NCBI GenBank assembly: GCA_012516125.1
Contig: JAAYXB010000014.1
Coordinates: forward strand, 86,056-150,055
Direction: 5' to 3'
Source: Bacillota bacterium
GTDB taxonomy: Bacteria > Bacillota > SHA-98 > UBA4971
DNA length: 64,000 nt
Every line of letters begins with the position of its first letter. Position 1 is the first letter of the stretch. The notes under the pieces are model-generated. The model made no database searches, was not told where the DNA came from, and saw nothing but the letters and a program-made list of their open reading frames with translations. Position numbers and translations under genes: made by a program. This document shows, piece by piece, positions 37,616 to 45,734 of this stretch.

Positions 37616-38158
37616 GTCCTCCGCAAGCCCATTCTCGCCGGTGGGATTGCCCAGACGATGGCCCCCCAGTCGCGACGGCGGCACCGCCTGCCGCGACAAC
37701 TGTCTTACGAGGATCTCGGCAAGGCCGATGCCTCCGCGCCCCGCCATCTTCTTCGCGATCTCCTGGTCGAACATGCTCTGGAACACATCCTCGCCGCGCC
37801 CGCCGCTGAAGAGGTCGTCCTTCGGGACGGTCCTGCGCATTTCCTTGAGGAGTTGCTCCAGGAACACCGACTCCAACTCCTCGCAGGCTTTCCTCAGCTC
37901 GGCGTCGGTGCACGCACCGACGCTCGCGGTCGCCCTTGCCGCACCGGTGCTGCCATCCACAGCCTTAGTCCCGGTGGCAGGCGGGCGCGGCGTCTGGGCA
38001 CGGTGCAAGGCCGTAGGTTGCGCGCAAGTTCCGGCATTACCGACCCGCATATCGCCCACTGGTCCGTTCCCCCTTGAGAGACACATGTTCATCTGTCGTA
38101 AGAGGGGCAGCCCCGCCCGGGTGGCAACCCGGACCGCGGCAGCGGTGATGACCGACAA
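37613..38158 (-). CDS. flgJ: Rod-binding protein FlgJ (no muramidase domain)
   Basis: 181 residues in the chosen frame (TTG at 38158, weak ribosome-binding site; the start is uncertain). The rod-binding motif is at residues 85-155: ELRKACEELESVFLEQLLKEMRRTVP, FSGGRGEDVFQSMFDQEIAKKMAGRGGIGLAEILVRQL. The C-terminal peptidoglycan hydrolase domain of enterobacterial FlgJ is absent, as in many other phyla. Directly downstream of flgI. Confidence 0.88.
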   Translation of the reverse strand: MSVITAAAVRVATRAGLPLLRQMNMCLSRGNGPVGDMRVGNAGTCAQPTALHRAQTPRPPATGTKAVDGSTGAARATASVGACTDAELRKACEELESVFLEQLLKEMRRTVPKDDLFSGGRGEDVFQSMFDQEIAKKMAGRGGIGLAEILVRQLSRQAVPPSRLGGHRLGNPTGENGLAED

Positions 38159-38200
38159 CGTTCGCCCGCCTGAAAGCGGCGCGCACCTGTGACGCCTCGC

Positions 38201-39454
38201 TCACAGGACCTCGATCTCCGCGAGAAGCGCCCCGCATGCCTTGAGCGCCTGCAAGATGGCGATGATATCCCGGGGCGTCGCTCCGACGGCGTTGAGCGCC
38301 GCCACAAGGGCGTCCACCGTGTCCACCGAGGAAACGTCGAACACTGTGCCCGTCCCTGTGCCCGTCGTGCCCGTCCCAGTCCCTGTCCCGGCGGTCGCGG
38401 CAACCTGGCCGCGGCCCGGCAGAGCAGGGCCGCCTGCAGCGGGGTTCGAGTCCGCAGCCCCGGCCTGCGCTTGAGCTGTGGCCTGCCCATCGCCTCCTCC
38501 GGGAGCAACAGGAGCCGGACTCTCCGCCTTTGCAGAAATCTGCACCCGCAGGCTGCCGTGGGAGACCACGGCGGGAAGCACCCTGACGTTGCCACCGATG
38601 ACGACAGTGCCCGTGCGCTCGTTGAACACGACACGGGCCGGGACATCCGCCGTCACAGGGATCTCCCCGATAAGCGCCACAAGCCCCACCAGGTTGTCGG
38701 CGTACTCCGGTGGCACCTGCACCTCCACGGCGCCTGCGTCGGCAGCCTTTGCCACGCCCTCGCCCAAGCGTGCGCAGATCGCTTTCGCCACACGGTCAGC
38801 TGTGACGAAGTCCGGCTCAGACAACGCCAGGGTGATCGTGCCGCTCGCCGCGCCGGCAATTGCCGCAACAAGCTCCCGCTCAACTGTGGCCCCCTGCGGG
38901 ATGCCGGCCACCGTCGGATGCACTTTCTGGCGAGCGCCTCCGGCGGCCCCGCCGCCAAGCGAGATAACTCCTTGCGCCGCTGCGTACATCTTCTCGTCGG
39001 GCCCGAGGAGCGGCGTGAGGAGGAGCGTCCCCCCTTCGAGGCTCCGCGCATCGCCGAGTGATGACACCACCACATCGAGCCGGTCCCCCACGCGGGCGAA
39101 CGCCGGCAACTTCGCGGTCACCATGACAGCGGCCACGTTCTTCACGCGCATCTGGTCCGGCGTAATCTTGATGCCGAACCTCATCAGCATGTTCGCCACC
39201 GACTGGACGGTGAACATCGCGCCGCCGGAATCCCCGGTGCCTTTCAGCCCGACGACCAGCCCGTAGCCAATGAGGTCGTTGTCCCTCACGCCCTCCACCC
39301 GTGTGATATCCTTGATCCTTGATTCGGCACAGGCTACCAGCGTAAACCTGGCGAACGCGGCTGCGAGCACCACAAACGCCACGAGAAGCGCAGGCACGAA
39401 GCCGTAGCGGCGCCGCTGCGGACTCGTGGTGCACTCACCTGAGTGGGAGTTCAC
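38201..39454 (-). CDS. flgI: Flagellar P-ring protein FlgI
   Basis: About 417 residues from the GTG at 39454, five bases after GGGAGGG; both lie inside repeat copy 5. Signal peptide (FVPALLVAFVVLAAAFARFTLVACA) is followed by the FlgI body: SRIKDITRVEGVRDNDLIGYGLVVGLKGTGDSGGAMFTVQSVANMLMRFGI, VTAKLPAFARVGDRLDVVVSSLGDARSLEGGTLLLTPL, and GTVVIGGNVRVLPAVVSHGSL. A Gly/Thr-repeat linker (GTGTGTGTTGTGTGT) is inserted before the C-terminal helix. FlgI forms the periplasmic ring around the rod in peptidoglycan; it occurs only with an outer-membrane L-ring. Confidence 0.93.
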   Translation of the reverse strand: MNSHSGECTTSPQRRRYGFVPALLVAFVVLAAAFARFTLVACAESRIKDITRVEGVRDNDLIGYGLVVGLKGTGDSGGAMFTVQSVANMLMRFGIKITPDQMRVKNVAAVMVTAKLPAFARVGDRLDVVVSSLGDARSLEGGTLLLTPLLGPDEKMYAAAQGVISLGGGAAGGARQKVHPTVAGIPQGATVERELVAAIAGAASGTITLALSEPDFVTADRVAKAICARLGEGVAKAADAGAVEVQVPPEYADNLVGLVALIGEIPVTADVPARVVFNERTGTVVIGGNVRVLPAVVSHGSLRVQISAKAESPAPVAPGGGDGQATAQAQAGAADSNPAAGGPALPGRGQVAATAGTGTGTGTTGTGTGTVFDVSSVDTVDALVAALNAVGATPRDIIAILQALKACGALLAEIEVL

Positions 39455-39562
39455 CAATCCCTCCCACTTTTCCAGCAGATGCCGGATTGCCGGTGTTGCA
39501 CCTTCCCTTGAGTCACCGGCAACCCCTCCCAAGGTCGAGAGAGCTTCTGCACTCTCACTTAG
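39438..39562 (-). repeat. Intercistronic structured element, copy 5 (short form), supplies flgI start
   Basis: 125 bp on the - strand between flgH and flgI, from CTAAGTGAGAGTGCAG to GTGAACTCCCACTCAGGTG. It has the same short form as copy 4, without the inner hairpins. Its right arm contains GGGAGGGATTGGTG, the likely Shine-Dalgarno site and GTG start of flgI, so a repeat now provides translation initiation for a conserved gene. Confidence 0.8.
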
Positions 39563-39604
39563 TCTCATAGCAGGCTCCACCTCCTGCTCGTCGCAAGGCC
39601 TCTT

Positions 39605-40276
39605 TCAGAACAGAAAGTCGAGTATCCCGGCGAAAAACCGCCCGAGAAAGGACAGCAAGCCCTTTCTCTGCTCAGCATTGAGCGAACCCTCGTATTTTAT
39701 CTCTGCGTTCGCGATGTACGTTGAGAGCACCGTGTTGTCGGCGCCAATGTCCTCGGGCCTCACTATGCCCGTGATGACGATGTTCTGCCTCTCCCGGTTT
39801 ATCACGAGCGCCTGGGCGCCTTCGATCCTGAGGTTGCCGTCGGGCAGCACCTCTGTGATCCTGGCGGTCATCCTGGCGACCAGGTTCCCTGACCGAGACG
39901 TGGTGTTCTGCCCGCTGGACTTGGTGTTCGCGGAGAAGCCCGTCTCAGGCAGGAACGAGAACACGCCGACACCCTCGGCGACCGTGATCCCGGCCCCCTT
40001 GCCGGTTGACGTCTGCGCCTTGTTGCTCGCGTATGACCGCTCTGAGATGAGCACGGTTATGAGATCGCCCACCTGCCTCGCCCTGTGGTCGGCAAAGAGC
40101 GAGCGCGTATGGTCGCTCCATAGCGAAAACGGAGGATCGGCAGCGCTCACCCCCCCATCGCTCGGGATGCCCACGACGCCCGCAACGCACCACACCACAA
40201 GGAGCAGGACAGCAACGCACCGTGGTCGCACCCGCATAGTGCGGCGTTTCGCGTAGAACGCGCGTGTAATGGACAC
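39605..40276 (-). CDS. flgH: Flagellar L-ring protein FlgH
   Basis: 223 residues from the GTG at 40276 (GGGGTGA upstream); an ATG at 40237 is also possible. An N-terminal signal (VAVLLLVVWCVAGVVG...SA) has a likely SAA cleavage and no proper lipobox, unlike the lipoprotein FlgH of Proteobacteria. The FlgH body is clear: SLWSDHTRSLFADHRARQVGDLITVLISERSYASNKAQTST, LVARMTARITEVLPDGNLRIEGAQALVINRERQNIVITGIVRPEDI and the C-terminal LLSFLGRFFAGILDFLF. L-rings sit in the outer membrane, so this gene argues for a diderm envelope. Confidence 0.92.
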   Translation of the reverse strand: MSITRAFYAKRRTMRVRPRCVAVLLLVVWCVAGVVGIPSDGGVSAADPPFSLWSDHTRSLFADHRARQVGDLITVLISERSYASNKAQTSTGKGAGITVAEGVGVFSFLPETGFSANTKSSGQNTTSRSGNLVARMTARITEVLPDGNLRIEGAQALVINRERQNIVITGIVRPEDIGADNTVLSTYIANAEIKYEGSLNAEQRKGLLSFLGRFFAGILDFLF

Positions 40277-40342
40277 AGCGGCATCACCCCGCAAAAGCAT
40301 CCTTGAACATGGGCTACCAGCACCCCAAAATCAGGTAGCGCG

Positions 40343-41476
40343 TCAGATAGCACGGACCACTCTCGCCGAAATCACCTTCGCGCGAATGATCGCTCCGGAC
40401 GCGGTGTTCCTCACGCGGATGCGCGCTCCCTCGCAGCCGTCCTCCAGCGCCTCTCCGGGGCTTGTGACTGTAACCCCGGCCAAAAACGCCTCGATGGTCA
40501 CGGCATCGCCTTTCCGCACCAGGGGCGGCGGCTCCACGCTGGACCTCGCCACCACCCTCCCCGCCGGGATCGTGTGGCTCGCACGCATGCCCACGACGGT
40601 CGCAAGGTCAAAGGCGACGCCCTGGGGGACGCGCGCAAGGTCCCTCGTCTCCAGGCGGACATCCGATGGCATGATGGTCTCGTGCCTCTGGATGGTCCTG
40701 GCCGCCACGACAACCTCCTTCGCCACATCCACCCTCACACGCACCGGGAGGGCCCTGTAAGCCTCCCCGTCCACCAGCACCGTGACCTTGACGCTCGTGC
40801 TGCCGATGAACCTCGTTGTGGGCAGGGACTCCACCTCGAGCGAAACTTGCCCTTCCGGCACGAGGACCTGCTCGTTCGGCTCGACCAGAACGCCTACCTC
40901 CGCGTCGCGCTCGCCCCAGGGCATCTTCGCCTTCACATAGTCCTGCACGGCAGCCGCGATGGCGTCTGCCGTCACCGGCACGGCGCGCGTCCTCACGACT
41001 ATCGTGGTCGGGCCCGTGATGACCATGTCACCCGGGTCAAACCCCGCCTGCCTCAGCCTGATACGGACGATGGCAAGGCTGAGCGTGCGCTCCTGCCCGG
41101 GAAACGGCGACCGGCCGATCTCGATCCCGCGCAGGCGGGCGGCGGTGTCCTCCTCGCCGGGCGGGCAGCTTATGCTCGCAATGTCCCCTAGCCTGATGAC
41201 GGCCCGCCTGACCTCGACCGGGCTTGCGATCTCGATCTTCGCAATCTTCGCACGCTCCGTTGTAGCAGTCCCCGTCTCCTGGGTTGCCGTTCGATCTCCT
41301 GATGGAGCCGCAACTGAAGGCTCCTGACCCGCTGCCACGGGGTGGCCGCCCGGGCACGCGGGGTCAGCCTGCCCTTCGCCGGCCTCCCCAAGGTAACTCG
41401 CAACGAGGACCAGCGCTGCGGCAAGGGCGACCGCCTTTCTCAAAGCGCGTCCGTGTCGAGCACCTGCGCTCATCAC
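40343..41476 (-). CDS. flgA: P-ring assembly chaperone FlgA
   Basis: 377 residues with signal peptide (VALAAALVLVASYLGEA), a Gln/Thr-rich linker, FlgA N-terminal domains and a C-terminal SAF domain: VVVAARTIQRHETIMPSDVRLETRDLARVP, VVGMRASHTIPAGRVVARSSVEPPPLVRKGDAVTIEAFLAGVTVTSPGEALEDGCEGARIRVRN. It escorts FlgI in the periplasm. Longer than the usual 220-250 residues owing to an extra N-terminal beta domain (about 75-200). Confidence 0.93.
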   Translation of the reverse strand: MMSAGARHGRALRKAVALAAALVLVASYLGEAGEGQADPACPGGHPVAAGQEPSVAAPSGDRTATQETGTATTERAKIAKIEIASPVEVRRAVIRLGDIASISCPPGEEDTAARLRGIEIGRSPFPGQERTLSLAIVRIRLRQAGFDPGDMVITGPTTIVVRTRAVPVTADAIAAAVQDYVKAKMPWGERDAEVGVLVEPNEQVLVPEGQVSLEVESLPTTRFIGSTSVKVTVLVDGEAYRALPVRVRVDVAKEVVVAARTIQRHETIMPSDVRLETRDLARVPQGVAFDLATVVGMRASHTIPAGRVVARSSVEPPPLVRKGDAVTIEAFLAGVTVTSPGEALEDGCEGARIRVRNTASGAIIRAKVISARVVRAI

Positions 41477-41497
41477 GCGACCATCACCCTCACCTCT

Positions 41498-42286
41498 TTA
41501 GCGCTTGAGGTTGTTGGCTATGGACAGCATGTCATCGGACGTCTGGATGGCCTTGGAGTTCACCTCGTAGGCGCGTTGGGCGATGATCATGTTGACCATC
41601 TCCTCGACTACCTTCACGTTGGACATCTCCAGGAACCCCTGGGATATGGTCCCGAAACCCTCGAGGCCTGGGGTGCCCACCACCGGCTGGCCGGACGAGG
41701 CGGTCGCCGTGAAGAGGTTGCGTCCGATGGCCGACAGGCCTGCCGGGTTCACGAACTTCGCAAGCTCGATCTTGCCGAGCTCCTGAGGCTCACTCTCGCC
41801 CGCCAGGATCACCGAGACCGTCCCGTCGGTGCCTATGGAGAGGTCCACCGCCTCAGGGGGGATGGTAATTTCCGGCTCGATGGGAAAGCCATCGGACGTG
41901 ACGATCCTGCCCTCGCTGTCCTTCTTGAACGAGCCGTCCCTTGTGTAGGCCACGGTGCCGTCCGGCATAAGCACCTGGAAGAACCCGTCGCCCTCTATCA
42001 CGAGGTCCAGAGGGCCTTCGGTCTGGATGAAGTCGCCCTGGGAGAAAATCCTCTGGATGGCAGCGGGCCTAGTGCCAAGACCAACCTCTATTCCGGCTGG
42101 CACCCTCGCCCCCTCCGCCACCGTTGACCCGGACGTGCGAAGGTTTTGGTACATGAGGTCCTGGAAGTCCACCCTGCTTCTCTTGAATCCGTATGTATTG
42201 AGGTTGGCCAGGTTGTTGGCGATGACGTCCATGTTGAGCTGCTTCGCCAGCATGCCCGTGGCCGCGCTCCATAGCGCTCGCATCAT
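41498..42286 (-). CDS. flgG: Distal rod protein FlgG
   Basis: 262 residues, the standard length. N-terminal [44 protein letters not shown], the middle motif [30 protein letters not shown], and C-terminal [49 protein letters not shown] are canonical. It is the outer drive-shaft segment of the rod. It is separated by about 500 bp from flgF upstream on the same strand. Confidence 0.96.
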   Translation of the reverse strand: MMRALWSAATGMLAKQLNMDVIANNLANLNTYGFKRSRVDFQDLMYQNLRTSGSTVAEGARVPAGIEVGLGTRPAAIQRIFSQGDFIQTEGPLDLVIEGDGFFQVLMPDGTVAYTRDGSFKKDSEGRIVTSDGFPIEPEITIPPEAVDLSIGTDGTVSVILAGESEPQELGKIELAKFVNPAGLSAIGRNLFTATASSGQPVVGTPGLEGFGTISQGFLEMSNVKVVEEMVNMIIAQRAYEVNSKAIQTSDDMLSIANNLKR

Positions 42287-42784
42287 CTCTTGATCACCGC
42301 CCGTGAAAGTTGGTTACGTAAACAGCATCACGTAAACAGCCTTGTACGCTCACTCGTGTAGTCGCAAAATCGCGTGCTCGCCGCCTTCTACCGGTCTCCT
42401 CTGTAGTGTGCGGCCCGCCTCTCTCGTCTTCCGCCCTCCACCGGGTTCGGCCGCGTTCCACCCGTGTCCCGCCGCGTCCTCGCGCGTCTCGGCGCGCTTC
42501 GGCATGTTTTGACGCGTCTCAACGCGTTGCCTTCGTTCTGCCGTCTTATGTAAACAACAAGGACGACCCAGACCCTTGCGGCGCGCGCCGCACGCCGCAC
42601 AGCCATCGGGAGAGCCGTCCCGAAAACCCCGAAACCCGAATCCCGCAGCCACGCAGCCATGTAGCCATGCAACCACGCAGCGCCCGGGGTCGAGCTATCC
42701 TCCATCCTCAAGCCCTATCGGGGCCGCCTCAGTCGCTCAGCGGCCCGTGGCCTCCGCTTGCGCGGTCCAGCCACCTTGACGGAC
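42287..42784. other. Gap inside the flgF-flgG operon, short repeats, no gene
   Basis: Near flgG a direct repeat ACGTAAACAGC occurs at 42317 and 42330 together with TACGTA. Around 42455-42530 there are clustered CGCGTCTC / CGCGCTTC / CGCGTT motifs, and around 42650-42685 repeated ACGCAGCCATG-like units. Frames on the - strand (e.g. 42388-42711) are Arg-rich and not convincing. No clear promoter or terminator was seen. Confidence 0.4.
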
Positions 42785-43558
42785 TCAAGCCACTCTCCCA
42801 ACGTCGTTTATCGACTTGTCAAGCGTCTGGTCCAGGAACCATATCACCCTCTGACACGTTTCATACGCCCGCATCCCGGCGATCATCTGGACCATCTCTG
42901 TCACGGCGCTCACGTTGGACATCTCGAGGAATCCTTGCCGCACGAGGACTCCGTCCGCCGCGCCGAGCGAGCGTGCCGCCCCGGGAGGCGCCACGAACAG
43001 GCCGCCGCCGGTTTTCCTCAGCAAGGAGCGGCCGTCGAAGGTCACGAGCCTGAGCCTGTCCACAATCTGGCCGTCCACCGCCACCCGGCCGTCGCCGCGC
43101 ACCTCCACCTCGCCGCCGGAAGGGATGACTACCCGCCCGGACTCGCCGAGCACCGGCATGCCATCCATCGTAACAAGCTCGCCCCTGGCATTGAGCGTGA
43201 ACGAGCCGTTGCGCGTGTACGCCTCTCCTTCCGGGGTCTCGACCACGAAGTACCCGTCGCCCTGGATCGCAAGGTCGAGCGGCGCGCCGGTCTCGATGAT
43301 CGGCCCCTCGCTACGGTCGAACCCAGTCCCCCTGACATACGCCCCGGATCCCAACCTGCCTAAGGGAGCGGTCCTCGCCAGGCGCCACGCGCCATGGTCC
43401 TCCACGCGGACCGCCATCTCATCGGCAAAGGCACCCACGAGCGCGACGTCCTTCTTGTAGCCCGGCGTGTCCACGTTGGCGAGATTCTGCGCGATGACGT
43501 CCTGCTGAAGCATCCCTGCGACCATGCCGGATGCTGCCGCGTAAAGCCCCCGAACCAA
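42785..43558 (-). CDS. flgF: Flagellar rod protein FlgF (FlhO-like)
   Basis: 258 residues from the TTG at 43558, four bases after GGAAGGAGGTGA. It shares the FlgG family plan: VRGLYAAASGMVAGMLQQDVIAQNLANVDTPGYKKDVALV, GAPLDLAIQGDGYFVVETPEGEAYTRNGSFTLNARGELV and [49 protein letters not shown]. It is divergent enough from FlgG to be the proximal rod paralogue. First gene of the large flg-che operon; a sigma-54 promoter lies about 300 bp upstream. Confidence 0.92.
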   Translation of the reverse strand: MVRGLYAAASGMVAGMLQQDVIAQNLANVDTPGYKKDVALVGAFADEMAVRVEDHGAWRLARTAPLGRLGSGAYVRGTGFDRSEGPIIETGAPLDLAIQGDGYFVVETPEGEAYTRNGSFTLNARGELVTMDGMPVLGESGRVVIPSGGEVEVRGDGRVAVDGQIVDRLRLVTFDGRSLLRKTGGGLFVAPPGAARSLGAADGVLVRQGFLEMSNVSAVTEMVQMIAGMRAYETCQRVIWFLDQTLDKSINDVGRVA

Positions 43559-44191
43559 CTCGTCACCTCCTTCCCCCTCAGGGTGCGTTTCCGGCACCCG
43601 CCGTTTGGCGAACCTGGCATCTGCCGCTTGACTCGACTCTCCATTCGACCGCTATCCGACCGTGCACGTCTTTCACGTCCACGTCGCACGGCTCGCCCGG
43701 CCTCCAGCCGCGCGCAGGCCACAGGCCGGAATCTGTTGCCTCCGCAGGTCCCGCTCCATACACTTCCCATACACTCCATACAGCGCCATATACAGGTAGG
43801 AGCGGCAAAGGGCCCTTCTGCCTTGAGCGGAGAACATTCGCTCCGTACGTCAAGCAACTCCCGTGCCAGTGCTCACAGAGGCAGGCGCCAGTGCGGCGGT
43901 CAACAGAAAAGCAGCAGACACAACGGCTGCCGCCTCGCCGCGGCGTTTCATTCTCTGGGGTCTAGCGGCGTTCCCCTCGCGGAAGTCTCTGCTCGGGTGA
44001 GCAAGATTTGCCCACCCCCGGGACGCAACTGAAGGTTCCTTCGTATGACATGCTAATACCCAGCGCCACCTCGGAAGCCGCCCGGGCATCTGCGATCCGC
44101 GACCGTTCCAGCTGTGCAGGAAATGGCGTCCGCGGCCGAGAATACAACAAAGAAGTGACTTTGCGAGCACGCGGAAATGGAGGGACGCGCC
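43559..44191. other. Divergent intergenic region between flgF and the CheW-Cache gene
   Basis: About 630 bp. It holds the sigma-54 promoter at 43853-43868 reading toward flgF, a hairpin GGGTGAGCAAGATTTGCCCACCC-like (43995-44017) and a 12-bp palindrome GAAGGTTCCTTC (about 44031). No secure gene. A small - strand frame with a signal-peptide-like start (MKRRGEAAAVVSAAFLL) ends right at the promoter and is judged spurious. Confidence 0.45.
43853..43868 (-). promoter_or_regulatory. Sigma-54 promoter upstream of flgF
   Basis: On the - strand CTGGCACGGGAGTTGCTT: -24 TGGCAC at 43863-43868, five-base spacer GGGAG, -12 TTGCT at 43853-43857. This matches the consensus TGGCAC-N5-TTGCW at every fixed position. 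Transcription would start near 43841 and run into flgF with a leader of about 280 nt. The likely activator is the NtrC-type protein encoded at 15573. Confidence 0.85.
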
Positions 44192-45025
44192 GTGAACGTG
44201 CTCCTGGTCTCCGCAGGCGAAAGGTTGTACGGGCTTCCACTCGATAACGTGGTGGAAGTTGTGCGGGCGCTGCGTTCCGATGTAAAGACCGCGAAAGGCA
44301 AGGCCGCCATGACAGTCCGGGAAAGGGTGGTCCCCCTCGTCTGGCTCGCCGACGTGTTCGCCTCGCCCGGCGCGCAACGCGAGCGGAGCTCGCACGATCT
44401 CCCCCACGATTTCTCCCTCGACGAGGCTATTGAGAAAGCCAGGCCTGTGCTGGAGAAAGCTGCCCGGGACCCCAGGGTGGCATCCATGGACCCGCGCGCT
44501 GCGCTGGCAGCGCTCGGTGAATTGCTCGAGGCGCATCGGTTTCTGGAAGTTGCGTTCGTTGTGAGAGGGGACGGCCGCATCATCGCCGGCCCGATCGCGA
44601 GGGAAGGAATCGAGATTGCCGCCGGGCTCGACGTGACTGGCCAGGACTGGTCCGCGCGGTCATGGTTCCGAAACGCCATGCAGGGCGCAACGTACGTTTC
44701 CGAGAAATATGTATCCGCCGCCACCGACTCGGTCTGCGTCACGGTTTCAACGCCAGTAAAGGATGCGTCCGGCACGGTGCTAGGGGTGATCGGTGCGGAC
44801 GTTTCAACAGCCGTCATGAGGGACCGGCTTTACGTGGTGATCGTGAACGACGGAGCACGCCAGGTCGGCGTGGTGGTAGACAAGATCGTAGGCAAGCGCG
44901 ACGTGGAGGTCGAGCCTTTGTCGTTCGCGTTCGCAGGCCCAAACCTCCTTGGCACGGCGGTACTCGACGACGGGGCCATCGCCATCATCGCCGACATGGA
45001 AGGGGTCACGAGGACCGCATCATGA
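44192..45025 (+). CDS. CheW-like coupling protein split by an inserted Cache sensor domain
   Basis: 277 residues from the GTG at 44192 (GGAGGG seven bases upstream; an ATG at 44177 is in frame). Residues 1-60 are the first half of a CheW/CheA-P5 fold (VNVLLVSAGERLYGLPLDNVVEVVRALRSD, VRERVVPLVWLADVF). Residues about 65-207 form a single Cache-type sensor (LEVAFVVRGDGRIIAGP, GQDWSARSWFRNAMQGATYVSEKYVS, VCVTVSTPVKDASGTVLGVIGADVS). Residues about 208-277 resume the CheW fold (RLYVVIVNDGARQVGVVVDKIVGKRDVEVEPL, GTAVLDDGAIAIIADMEGV). No signal peptide or membrane helix is present, so the Cache domain would be cytoplasmic. The natural reading is an adaptor whose coupling to CheA changes on ligand binding; this is inference. 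Confidence 0.8.
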   Translation: MNVLLVSAGERLYGLPLDNVVEVVRALRSDVKTAKGKAAMTVRERVVPLVWLADVFASPGAQRERSSHDLPHDFSLDEAIEKARPVLEKAARDPRVASMDPRAALAALGELLEAHRFLEVAFVVRGDGRIIAGPIAREGIEIAAGLDVTGQDWSARSWFRNAMQGATYVSEKYVSAATDSVCVTVSTPVKDASGTVLGVIGADVSTAVMRDRLYVVIVNDGARQVGVVVDKIVGKRDVEVEPLSFAFAGPNLLGTAVLDDGAIAIIADMEGVTRTAS

Positions 45026-45030
45026 GGCTG

Positions 45031-45107
45031 GCGGCTACGGACGCGCTACGGACCTGCCGCGGACCTGTTGCGGACCTGTTACGGACTTACGGACCTACGG
45101 TCCCCTC
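45031..45107 (+). repeat. Short imperfect tandem repeats (CTACGGAC type)
   Basis: About eight imperfect copies of a 9-12 bp unit, CTACGGACC / CTGCCGCGGACC / TGTTGCGGACC / TGTTACGGAC, between the CheW-Cache gene and the convergent hypothetical gene. Its last part overlaps the 3' end of that gene. Confidence 0.6.
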
Positions 45108-45601
45108 CCTTCCCCGTCCCAACCCCGGTCCCGGCGGTCTCGGTCCGGGTTCCCGTCCCCTGCCCTTTCGCGTTCCCACCCGGACGCGCGAGACCTCTCG
45201 CGCCGCTCGCGGGGGTAGATGGTGTGCTTCCAGTACCATGGCGCGTTGGGGTCTTTAAGCTGGCGCTTCGACCTGGGGAGCCTGTACAGCTCGTACTCCG
45301 CCACGAGCCACCAGTGAAAGTCGGGGATCCTCCGCCCCGGGTTCGGGGGCCGGAACTCGCGGCAGAGCTGAAACGCTCCCATGTCCGTGATGACGAGGTA
45401 ATACTTGTGGGGGCGGTCCCAGTATTGTTTTAGTATGTGGAGTATTCGATAACATTCGTCTCCCCACCAGAAGCAGACGGGCTCGGGAGTCGGGGGATAC
45501 CTGAACCCCACGAGGACGGGCGCGTTTATGACCTTCACAACCCTCCGGAAGCCCTTGGCGTGTATCTGGATGCGGGGCCTTTTCTTCTGGGTTTTCCCCA
45601 T
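45095..45601 (-). CDS. Hypothetical protein (Trp/Tyr-rich, basic)
   Basis: 168 residues; ATG at 45601 with a GGAGGAGGG site seven bases upstream, so it is probably expressed. The core contains PVCFWWGDECYRILHILKQYWDRPHKYYLVITDMGAFQLCRE and FHWWLVAEYELYRLPR, a pattern resembling small beta-rich domains of the DUF6504 type. The C-terminal 35 residues are a charged Arg/Glu/Asp/Gly tail made by repeat-like DNA. No membrane segment. Function unknown. Confidence 0.7.
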   Translation of the reverse strand: MGKTQKKRPRIQIHAKGFRRVVKVINAPVLVGFRYPPTPEPVCFWWGDECYRILHILKQYWDRPHKYYLVITDMGAFQLCREFRPPNPGRRIPDFHWWLVAEYELYRLPRSKRQLKDPNAPWYWKHTIYPRERRERSRASGWERERAGDGNPDRDRRDRGWDGEGRGP

Positions 45602-45734
45602 ACGAAAGCCCTCCTCCGGAAAGGATACGAAGGGATAAAGAAGGATCTAAGGGATCGCGTTTGCAAGGATGGCGCTTGCGAGATCTCGTCCATATTCTAT
45701 CGCAATTGCGTAACGTATGGAAAGGGCGAGTTCC

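Noticed and set aside
38430..38460. tRNA T-loop-like GGTTCGAGTCC
   Set aside because: It lies inside flgI coding sequence on the other strand and no cloverleaf can be built around it.
43850..44060. Small secreted protein gene with signal peptide MKRRGEAAAVVSAAFLL on the - strand
   Set aside because: The frame ends after 33 codons exactly at the sigma-54 promoter, lacks a ribosome-binding site, and continuation would need a frameshift.
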